A stretch of 64,000 bases of DNA, from the NCBI GenBank assembly GCA_963457665.1, contig OY735237.1, forward strand, positions 2,818,322-2,882,321, read 5' to 3'. Shown piece by piece: positions 54,960 to 64,000 of the stretch. Positions within the stretch are counted from its first letter, which is position 1; each line of letters starts with the position of its first letter. A program made the position numbers and the translations under genes. Origin of the DNA: Thysanoteuthis rhombus (taxonomy: Eukaryota; Mollusca; Cephalopoda; Oegopsida; Thysanoteuthidae). Under the pieces are notes generated by a model. It was not told where the DNA came from. It did not search any database and saw nothing but the letters and a program-made list of their open reading frames with translations.

Positions 54960-57900
54960 TCAGGCATTTTTTTTAGTGATCACAGCCCAATAAAAGGCAG
55001 AGAAGTAACTTATTTATTGACCATCCCTTTTCCAACTTTTAGATAAATCATCCTGAACACAGTCTGCTGCTAAAAGATATTGGTCATGTGATGGTTTCTA
55101 TTGGATGACTACCCAAAATTGATATTCTTAAATTTTGGGTGCCTAAAAATATCAAGCTTTCAAAATGTGTTGTTATGATATGAGGATGGGTAAACACTTT
55201 TCCATATCTAAGAATAATAAAGCAGGTCAAAAAATAATTAGTCAACAGTTACTCAAAATTTTGTCCTGTTTGAATTAAGTTTTTTTTTTTTTTTTGTCCT
55301 ACTTTAACTGAGGTGGAATTGACCTAGATCTTTCATCTAAGAGTTTTTGGATTTTTTCCTTGCATCAAAGAAGAGTTTGTTTTGCACTTCCTAAATATAC
55401 ATTCACATTAAAGAAAGAACTACATAAATTATACTAATAGTTAAAATTTAATGCATCCTTCAATATTTATTGATTGATTACCAAATTTATTTGTGGAGAT
55501 GTTACTTTAGAGGTACTATTTTTCTTATGCACAAATCCTCTCCACGTTTAGTTCATTTTATCCCTCAAGAATCGAATTTCATTGTTCTCTAAAATTGATC
55601 TGCTGGGGATTTATTAATGCTCTAAATCTGAATCTTTAAGATGCCTTTTAACCGTCCAGTCACCATTCATTAATGCCCTGAATCTGAATATTTAAAGCTG
55701 CAAATAAAATATTGCATTGTCTGAAAAGTTTCGAATTTCATTTGTTGAAATATATATCAGAAGGCCTTTGCCACGGAAGAATGTACCTGGTCTTCAATGA
55801 TTTTGAGGTCAGTAGTACACGACAAAGTACCTTCAACATAAATGATAGGATCCAGTTTTTTCCCCACAGAACATTACAAAATTATCTCACTGCCTCCACT
55901 GACATGGTTTCCCCATAGGGAATTATGGTGCCATCATCACCTACCTTATTCAGGAGAGAGTAAGACATCAGACCAGGTGACCTTCTCCCATTGATACAAG
56001 ATCCACTTCTGACAGTCCCTTGCTTGTTGCGAAGAAATTTAGCAATGGGCATTGGCTAGCATAAGTATTCTGACAGGTCTACAGTTACGTAATCTCATAT
56101 GCAACAGTAATTGATGTGATGTGATGCATTCCTTCCTTCACCTTGATTAAAACTATCTTCAATTTGTGCCACAGGAACTCAGCTACCACAAGGTGCTTGG
56201 TGGAAAAGACTCAATTCACTTTTGCCACCCCCCTTAGAACATTGCCAATAAGTAATCACTAAAATAAACATTCTCCGATTCAGCTGTTCAGAACAAGAGG
56301 TATTATTGTTTGAAGATTATTTAGAGAATTCAATAGATTTAGGAAGATCTTTTAGAAATTCTTTTGATGATTATCAAATGCACTTTTTTTTAAAATTACA
56401 AATATGTAATCTAATACTGCACTTTATGTGTATTATCAAATATTTTTGTAGAATACATATAAAGGCCCATAATTTTCTTCATATAAAAAGACCATGCTGA
56501 AGAGTTGATCAAGGAAGCTGATTGTCTCCAGCACAACACAATGTGTCACACGTGAAATATGTCTGTTTTGATTGAGATATCATTCCATACCAGAAATCCT
56601 TTCATTTTTTTTTCTTTAAGAAATACTTATTTGATTCTCAATAGTATTTCACTTGAGTAGTAATTTGTCAAGCCATTAGTATTCATTTTTTTTGTATTTT
56701 ATGATTATATCATTTCTAAATATTCAAAATTTCTATTTCAAAATTTTCAGGGCCACAAAATTCATGGAATGACTTCACCTTGTCTTCTTCCTAATCAATA
56801 TGAATATTGATTGAAAAATAAAATAAAATATAAATGAAGAAAAAAAACAGCATCTGAATATAAATGTTATCAGCATATCTTAGATCATTATCTATGTATG
56901 AATTATTCGAATTCAAATTAAAAAAGAAATTTATTCACACTTCATAACTATTATGCAATAAAGAAACATTTTCATTTTAGTTCACTACTCTCAATTCATT
57001 TCAATTAAAAGTTATTTAAATGGAAAAATAGAGCAATAAATAAAAAAGGAAAATTAATTTTATATGATAGTTTGATAAATAAAGGAAGAAATAAACAAAA
57101 TAGAAGTAAATTAAAAACGTAGAAATATACATAGAATCATTTTTAAGAAAAAAGTTCAACTTTCTGCTTACAGAACCATATAAAAACAGTCTATAGTTCC
57201 CCTTTTGCCCATCCATAGGAAAGGAAGCATACTTTAAAACTGCAATAGCATGGGTAGACTTTTCCTGAAAAATTACTATCTTCAATATATTTCAAATGAA
57301 AAATAAATATTATCTCTAAATTCAGTAAAGTGAGAGTCGAAGTAATTTTCATATTACATTACCATAATGACATCTATTCTATTTTTTTAAAATCTATTTA
57401 CAGGATATTAAATTCGTCTTGATCATAGAAAAATATTGCAATAACATAAATATAGTTGGATGCATTTATTCACGGATATGAAGGACGAGACACCTTTTTT
57501 TCCTACTTCTTTTCCTTCCTTCTAATTCCCCCCACCCCCGATTTTCCTTTAATTTGATCTTCTTATATCACAAATTTTTCTTCCATATTTCTAATACATT
57601 TTCTTCATCTTGTCACTTTTTCAACATCTTTCCACAAAACATTTTCAGTTATTCCTTCCTACTCTCTCATGATTTATTTGCCTTTTTTTCCCCCTTTCAT
57701 TCCATTTTTATCCTCGTTACCATCTTTTTTTTTGAGTATGTGTCAAAGAATTTCTTCTTTGTGAATGAATTAAAAATGTTTTATTAAAGATCAGGCTTTA
57801 CCAAAGAGTTTCATTTTAAGCTCCATATTAAAGAGATGAGTCAATGAAACATTAGCCTTCTTAATATTCTGTTACTACAATAAGAACATCAGTACACATT

Positions 57901-60110
57901 AATATGGCAGCATTTGGGGTGAACAATCCTATTTGTATTATTAATTATATATTTTGAATAAATTAATGGGAAATTTAATTAAGTTGATGAAGGATTAATT
58001 ATAGCCTTTTAATTACTTGGTTGAGGGAAACTAGGAAAACTTGTGAAAATGGGTAATGTTCGACCTGCTTGTTGATCCATAAGGAACAAAAAATACAAAA
58101 CAATAATAGTTACATAAAGGTAACTGGGGGTAGTTTACAAGAAAGAAAAATGTTCTCAATTATGATTGGCTGCAAAGTATCATGCATCTCCACTTTTGAA
58201 ATTGCTATAACATTTTCTATAAGATATCCTGAGAGAAACCTCATTGAAGTACCATCGTAGGGCTGAATATTCCCTATCCAATGGGGCAAACCCCAGGATT
58301 CTATCTTAATTCAAATTCTTGTGAACATAGGGTAGATCACTCAAATGTCAAAAATTGAGGGGGTTGTAGCCTGTCCCTCAATTGGAATTTGTAAAATTGG
58401 ATTTCATTTTTGGAGGTTTGATTGAAAACTCATGCCAATTTTCATTAAAATCTGGGTAGGGGGGGGTCATATGTTCTTTCTGTAGTTAATGCACCTATTG
58501 GAGACTTTTCTAAAGGCAGGGGAGACCAATTTCATCACTAGAAGCATGCTGGGTTGATGTCGTGGGTTGCAGTTTCATCACGAGACAAAGTCTCCTTTGT
58601 TCATTGTTGAAGAAGTGTGAAGATTAAAAGCCAAGTTTATCTCCTAATGCTTGGAGAAAAGGTGTTATTTTGAGTAACTGATGCCTTTCTCTGTAGAAAA
58701 AAACTTAATTTAAGATTTATGAAAATAAGCTTTCTTTGATAGTACAAAAAGTTATGAAGGAAACAGTTTCCATTTCCATAATGTATGAAGAAAAGAATCA
58801 GGGAAAAGATTGAAAATAAATTCATGTCAGAGTATGTCAAAGTAGAAAACAAAAAAATTCTCTCATTTCTCTACAAGATCCCTTTTCTTTTTCTGTGAGC
58901 ATAAAATATATTTGCTGCAGGAATCTTAAAACTAATTGAAATACATTAAGTAAAATTTCAATACCATTAAATATGGTGGAAAAATGAAAACATACTAAAT
59001 TACACAATTTTCATAAAAGGAAATTGTTCTTGATTATTCTTATAGTTAATTAGTGGTAAGAGATTGAAGAATTTATTTAGAGTCGTCCAATGTATAGATC
59101 CATTTAGAAACTGTAGAATCTTTTATCTGAATACTTTTCTATAAGAGAAACAAGGCATCAGTGGAAACAGGAAAGGAACAAAATATCAAAGAAAATCAAA
59201 ATTATAGAATTAATTTTTTTTCACTGACATCCATGGAGAAATATTTGGTTACAATAAAGGAAGAAGAAAGATAATCTAATTTAAGTTATCTTCCTTAATA
59301 AAATGTACAATTTGTGTATTTTTATGTTTTTCTAATTTATTGGATGATAGTTAATTTCGCTGAAGAAAGTGAATGACTTTGAAAATCTTTTCCAAAGCAA
59401 GGATAAAATTCATCTATATTTTCATCAAAAAGAAAGGATCTGAGACATTTTAAATAAACAAAACCTTTTCTTACTGAACTAAAAAATAAAAAAATTCAAA
59501 AAAAAAAGACATTTGACATTTACTTTCAGTCAAAATGGATCCGAAGCTGTTTATTCTATTCAAGCTTTTTTTTGTGGAATATCTATATTTTTTTGAATAT
59601 TGCATCTTAAGTATTCTAAAGAATTTAACTTTTCTTTTGAAAAAAAAAAATAAAATAAAATTCCTCATGATACACAGAACATAGGAAGCACAGGACATGT
59701 AAACTCTGATGAAATAATTTTAAACGAACAATTCAAACAAGTACTGCTCCCAATTTGACTGATTGAAGACAGTCATCAGCAAAAGGGATCAGGAATTTGT
59801 TAAGATAAAGCAGAATATTCCATCAGGAAAATGCTAGAATGCAAGCTTCTTTGGTGATAAGGTAAAACTCATTACAGCTTCACTGGGATGTTTTCAGCAT
59901 GAGAATAAATCGAGTTCCTGGAAGACTGCAAAAAGCACCAACAGCAGTTATTTGTTGAGGAATATAGAAATTTCTGATGATGGAATTATGCAGTTGCCTG
60001 AAAGATGAAACAAAGAGATAAACATGTTGTTATTCAATAAATTATTTCATCTTTGTTTTTTCATGTTTTGGTTGTGTACTCTCCAGCCTTTTCTGAGTGT
60101 CCATTGTGTT
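54960..60110. repeat. 3' flank of ZNF-D, paralogous to 3280-6050
   Basis: Matching blocks are at 54978-55110, 58700-58850 and 59734-60110. The region is longer here than beside ZNF-A because of insertions, one of which holds the Tc1-like relic at 55715-56140. A pyrimidine-rich tract lies at 57490-57730 and explains the open plus frame there. No gene was recognised in the rest. Confidence 0.7.
55715..56140 (-). pseudogene. Tc1-like transposase relic
   Basis: On the minus strand the frame around 56000 reads CQKWILYQWEKVTWSDVLLS, matching the Tc1 block W-x(n)-W-x-x-V-x-WSDES-F with the second catalytic aspartate in WSD. Downstream pieces are IIPYGETMSVEAV, which corresponds to the RRP-GE region, and KLDPIIYVEGTLSCTTDL, which then runs on through KIIEDQVHSSVAKAF. 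This equals the block after the MVWGCF region. At least three stops and frame changes interrupt it. The N-terminal helix-turn-helix part and the last catalytic residue are not visible. No terminal inverted repeats were found. It sits inside the duplicated ZNF-D flank and is absent from the ZNF-A flank, so it inserted after that duplication or was lost from the other copy. Confidence 0.6.
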
Positions 60111-60122
60111 CTAGAATGCATC

Positions 60123-61007
60123 TCAAATCTTGTGCTGAGAAATCATACAGATACACATATGTCGCTTCAGATTTGATTTATCAGCAAAGGGAGATCCACA
60201 CACTTCACAAGAATATGGCTTCTCTCCAGTATGTATTCGCATATGAGATTTCAAACCTATTTTCTGTGAAAATGAAGTACCACACACTTCACAAGCATAT
60301 GGCTTCTCTCCAGTGTGAGTTCGCATGTGACAGTTTAAAACTGACTTCTGTGAAAATGAAGAGCCACACACCTTACAAGAATATGGCTTTTCTCCAGTGT
60401 GGGTTCGCATATGGCAGTTTAAAACTGACTTCAGTGCAAAGGAAGATCCACACACTTCACAAGAATATGGTTTCTCTCCAGTGTGTATTCGCATATGAGA
60501 TTTCAAACCTATTTTCTGTGAAAATGAATAGCCACACACTTCACAAGAATATGGTTTCTCTCCAGTGTGCGTTCGCATATGACAGTTTAAAACTGACTTG
60601 CGGGAATAGGAAGAGCCACACACTTTGCAAGAATGTGACTTCTCTCCAGTATGTGTTCGCACATGAACAACCAAATGTGACTTCTGTGAAAAGGAAGATC
60701 CGCACACTTCACAAGTATATGGCTTCTCCCCAGTGTGTGTTCGCATATGATCATTCAAACTTGTTTTCTGAGTGAATGAAGAGCCACACACTTCACAAGA
60801 ATATGGCTTCTCTCCAGTGTGTATTCGCATATGAGCAATCAGACTTGTTTTCTGTGAAAATGAAGAATCACAAACTTTACAGGAATATGGCTTATCTCCA
60901 TTGTGTGTTCGCATATGTTGGTACAAATTGCACTTCTGTGAAAATGAAGAACCACAAGTTTCACAAGAAAATGGCTTCCCTCCAGCGTGTGTTTGCATAT
61001 GGGTCAT
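60123..61007 (-). CDS. C2H2 zinc-finger array protein ZNF-D (9 full fingers plus two partial)
   Basis: The 294-residue frame starts inside a broken finger (MTHMQTHAGGKP keeps only the two histidines). It continues with nine complete C2H2 fingers and TGEKP-type linkers. The tenth finger (CEVCGSPFADKSNLKRH) has its last histidine replaced by cysteine (HMCIC), so it would be C2HC if it folds. The protein then ends MISQHKI. Fingers 5-6 and 8-9 repeat the same helix pair (K-S-V-L-N-C then K-I-G-L-K-S), evidence of a two-finger block duplication. No effector domain is seen. Expected role: nuclear DNA binding. Unlike the other three, the sequence after the stop shows no further fingers. Its promoter must lie right of the window. 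Confidence 0.85.
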   Translation of the reverse strand: MTHMQTHAGGKPFSCETCGSSFSQKCNLYQHMRTHNGDKPYSCKVCDSSFSQKTSLIAHMRIHTGEKPYSCEVCGSSFTQKTSLNDHMRTHTGEKPYTCEVCGSSFSQKSHLVVHVRTHTGEKSHSCKVCGSSYSRKSVLNCHMRTHTGEKPYSCEVCGYSFSQKIGLKSHMRIHTGEKPYSCEVCGSSFALKSVLNCHMRTHTGEKPYSCKVCGSSFSQKSVLNCHMRTHTGEKPYACEVCGTSFSQKIGLKSHMRIHTGEKPYSCEVCGSPFADKSNLKRHMCICMISQHKI

Positions 61008-61117
61008 TCAAATGGTACTTCTGAGAATAGGAAGTGCGCACACTTCACAAGGATATGTGATATATCTCCAGTGTGTGCACGCATACAAACCACCAATTGT
61101 GAACTTTGTTCAAATAT
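61008..61117 (-). pseudogene. Splice acceptor and decayed 5' fingers of the ZNF-D exon
   Basis: The acceptor 'ttttttcacag' (AG at 61118-61119) is preceded by a long T run on the minus strand. The frame then reads SSQLVVCMRAHTG, followed by a frame change and ILVKCAHFLFSE, then a stop. The poly-A tract on the plus strand at 61122-61140 is this pyrimidine tract. Confidence 0.65.
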
Positions 61118-62160
61118 CTGTGAAAAAAAAAAAAAAAAAAATCCAAATATGAGTAATTCAAGAAATAATTTACATCATAATCATCGCTTTTTTATTTCAA
61201 TAGACTCAGCAGCATCCAATTTTCTATACATAAATTCACTTTATTATGATATAAGGAACATCTGATTTTCCATACAAATCCCCCTTATACAGACAATTAT
61301 GTTCTTCAAGAAATACTTTCTCTTATATACCTTCAGACATTGATAAAAGTGAATGCAGTGGAAAATTTACCAGTCTTAGGTAAACCGTGGGATTTCAACT
61401 TACGTCAAAGATAGATATTGCTTTTATTGTATTCACATTAATGTGACAGACAGCGAAAGTCACTTTTAAAGGCAATACAAGATAAATTTGAAATGTATTT
61501 CAAATTCTTCTAACTCAACTCAAAATTATTTTATTTTATATTTTTATTCAGTGAAAAATCTTCAAAAATTAGCTTTCTGAAAAGCTAAAAGACATCAGTT
61601 TCGATAACTGAATTATCATTCATTTTCCCAAACACCCGACCCTCAGTCTTTTCAACTCGGCTGGAACAACAAGACCGACACCAAAAAGAAAAATTTACAC
61701 AGAGAATCAGTAATATTTTGAAATTTGAAAAACAAAAAAAAGATCATACCAATTTTCCAATAATTGCAAGAACTTCATTGTCTCTGTTTTCAAATTACAA
61801 CTCATCAAAATCAATGTTTTATATCAGTGGGTCTGTGATGGAACCCAGAACATTTATTGAAGCTTGCAATGATTTGTGTAAAGATTAAAATTTCATAAAT
61901 GGAAAAATTCAAGCCATATCTTTCTGCTCTTCACTATGACTGTGTCTCGAGACATAAAACACTTTTTCAATTAGATTGTTGATCTGTGAGAAGAACTAAC
62001 TGATCATTTCTTTTCTATGTTGTGGAATCAAATGAGAAACCACACACAACAGCTAGCATTTCCATCTCAAGAATAAAATAGATTTCTGTAATCTGAGCCG
62101 CTATTAAACCAAAGGATAAAGTATTAAATGCATGCAACTGTACAGCCTGTTCAAGAAGAA
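61118..62160 (-). other. ZNF-D intron with conserved block lacking the micro-exon
   Basis: At 61375-61480 only one copy of the 50-bp block is present ('tattgcttttattgtattca'), and the ATG segment is missing. This is as expected if recombination between the two block copies removed it. A further match to the ZNF-B intron lies at 61840-61935. No other coding sequence. Confidence 0.6.
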
Positions 62161-63060
62161 AATAAATTATTGGTAGATAGAGCTTGGATAACCATTGCTC
62201 TCAAAGAGGGTTCCAAAGCCTCAAACAATGCACCTCTTCCACCCCAGTCTCCTCAAGAACCAGCAAGTATGTTGAGTGATATTCTAAAATAACCTTTGAG
62301 CCTAAATTCAGCAACTCAAGGTATCGCCAGCTGCACTATCCTGTAACTTTCAACAGTGCCACTTTGATCTAATGGGACTGGGCAACATATCCCAACTACT
62401 CAGCCCACAAAGTCTCATCCTGATGCTAACCCTCACAGCTCCTATGCCATAGGGTAAAATCAGTCACTCCACTCTATCTCCAATGATCAAGCTCCTCATA
62501 CTCTTTCTGCCGGCAGAACATCATTCAGCAACATCGCTAGATTCTTTGCTTGATACAAACTACTGAGCTCAGGTCTCACCAAATTGAACAATAGTCCTGA
62601 ACCTGACATGAAGGTCAAGCCTTGTATACTTCATAGAAGGAGCAGCAAAGAGTTTGATCTCCCAAGTGATAAGGCCCACAGTCTTCAACTCACGTGAGGA
62701 GGACTCAAGCCATCCACATTACTGACCCAGCTCGAGGCCAGCAAATGGCATGGTCCCACTTTCAAGATTGCTATTGGTTGCCAGAGATGGATTGAGAAGG
62801 CTCTCTTCAATAGACAGGGGAGATTTCCGAAAACCAGCAATAAGAATTCTCAGAAACTCAAAGGGTTTTGTGATCTGCTACAAGAGATATTGTTTGTGAA
62901 GATAATCTAGCTCAGCTGACTTCTCTAGATACTGCTGGAGGCCTGAACCCCATAGTGAGTAAGTTCCCATACCGCCCCAAAGAAAAATGATCCCGGGCGT
63001 AGAGGAAAATGAATCCAATGTTTGCTTACTGTGACTAATTGTTCCGGAATCAGAGAACTG
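62161..63060 (+). pseudogene. Decayed coding sequence of unknown protein
   Basis: One frame stays open with only six stops over the 240 codons of 62161-62880. It begins NKLLVDRAWITIALKEGSKA and passes through a Pro/Ser-rich part (APLPPQSPQEPASMLSDILK). It then reads KVKPCILHRRSSKEFDLPSD and LTQLEASKWHGPTFKIAIGC, followed by QRWIEKALFNRQGRFPKT. After a +1-type shift near 62880 it goes on as RDIVCEDNLAQLTSLDTAGG, then LNPIVSKFPYRPKEK. The stretch looks clearly richer in G and C than its surroundings. It is opposite in strand to ZNF-D and inside its presumed intron, so it is probably a retroposed or inserted gene. I do not recognise the parent. Confidence 0.45.
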
Positions 63061-64000
63061 TGAAGACTGACTGACTGACTCCGAGACTGGTAGAAAATCA
63101 CTCATATTCACAACTGCTTGGACACATCTGGGTCCACCCACACATCATGGAAATTTCCAGCAGTCATTAAAAGTTTGATTCCCAGCTTCTCTTCAGTAGA
63201 TGACCCCAAAGGTCAATCAAACCCAAAACTTTGGTTCATAGGCCATTTTGATTCACAGTAGCAAAGATGTTATGTCTAGCAGTTATTCACTCTGGAATCA
63301 GGTAATCGCACAACAAAAGCAATTTTGACGTCTAACTAAAATTCTCCAAAACATTGTATTGAATAATAGTATCAGCACCTCTGAAAAGATACTATTCTAC
63401 ACTACTGTACAGAATTCAAACCAAAATCTCGTGGTAATTACTTTTCGAGCATCAATTTCCAAAAAATGATTCCATGCTTCCAAGATCCACATCAACTATG
63501 GTGTCACAGCAGGAGTGATTAGGTACATTCTATGAATGCTATAACTGCAGTAACTTACCTATAACTGTTGAATGATAGTAGCACGAATCATGTGGAAGGC
63601 CAAATAAACCCTTTGTCAGTCCATACAATCCCAGAAATACTATGTACCAACTGACCAGAACTCAACAGATATAGAAATCAGATCAGTACCTCTAGCATTG
63701 CTAGAAATCTATTTTAAATTTGTAATTTAGTTTTTTCTTCTTTTTGCTTAGAATCGATAAGCATATTTTTGATCTGAAAAGATTATCATTAATTGGAAAA
63801 TAGAATTTGGCTCAATATCAATTCTACAGTAAGCCAAAGTAGATAGCAACAAATCAAAAAAAAATCAAACTGAATGGTGAGTGAAGAGTCTATTAAAAAT
63901 GAAGTAATTGACAAATCAAGATGACTATGAGAAGAATAACCATGATGCTAATTACAAAAAAAGGAAAATAACAACAACACCTAAAGAGTCCCGTACAGAA
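63061..64000. other. Right edge, no gene assigned
   Basis: AT-rich towards the end. The first 150 bp may continue the decayed sequence to the left (a plus piece reads WVHPHIMEISSSH). Nothing else recognised. Confidence 0.45.

Noticed and set aside
57554-57787. 77-codon plus-strand protein
   Set aside because: It is a reading of the pyrimidine-rich tract at 57490-57730, dominated by Phe and Ser.

Overview
The window is AT-rich animal nuclear DNA, most likely from an invertebrate. It has no operons, bacterial genes or CRISPR array. Instead it has long non-coding stretches, intron-like splice sites, decayed transposons of several eukaryotic families and four tandem C2H2 zinc-finger arrays. I cannot name the species from the sequence alone.

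The backbone is a small cluster of four paralogous C2H2 zinc-finger genes, here called ZNF-A to ZNF-D. ZNF-A (array 6338-7489, minus), ZNF-B (29588-30667, minus), ZNF-C (43032-44063, plus) and ZNF-D (60123-61007, minus) each put all their fingers in one 3' exon. That exon starts at a conserved splice acceptor (7919, 31032, 42531 and 61117). In every gene the first fingers after the acceptor are broken by stops or frameshifts. In A, B and C the sequence after the stop codon is also decayed finger sequence, so an intact core sits inside a dying array. Three genes have a recognisable paralogous promoter and short non-coding first exon ending at a GTAAGTA donor: A near 17444-17585, B near 34388-34555 and C near 36349-36502. 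The promoter of D would lie beyond the right edge. B and C are head to head, with start regions about 1.8 kb apart and a fold-back repeat between them. Conserved intron blocks, including a micro-exon-like block carrying an ATG, recur at matching places in the genes. The 3' flanks of A (about 3.3-6.05 kb) and D (about 55-60.1 kb) are also paralogous. The cluster therefore arose by tandem and inverted segmental duplication.

Between and inside these genes lie transposon relics: mariner-like (548-790 and 2440-2660), a Cys-rich CXC-type coding relic (1-475), PIF/Harbinger (22246-22535), Tc1-like (55715-56140) and two 5'-truncated RTE-type LINE copies ending in TGA-trinucleotide tails (18800-19563 and 48176-48472). 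There are also a tRNA-like inverted pair (51877-52079), an inverted pair of a roughly 500-bp repeat (46375-46875 and 50222-50740), and several satellites. The satellites are a 39-bp minisatellite (49005-49440), a roughly 50-bp family in two arrays (15809-16620 and 19680-20250) and a roughly 160-200-bp family (22870-23800).

Other possible coding content is sparse. A clean phase-1 signal-peptide exon (45202-45394, plus) may begin a secreted-protein gene. A short ORF lies just upstream of the ZNF-A promoter (17831-18046, minus). Decayed coding sequences of unknown origin lie at about 24840-25540 and 62161-63060. The rest is AT-rich intron or intergenic DNA.
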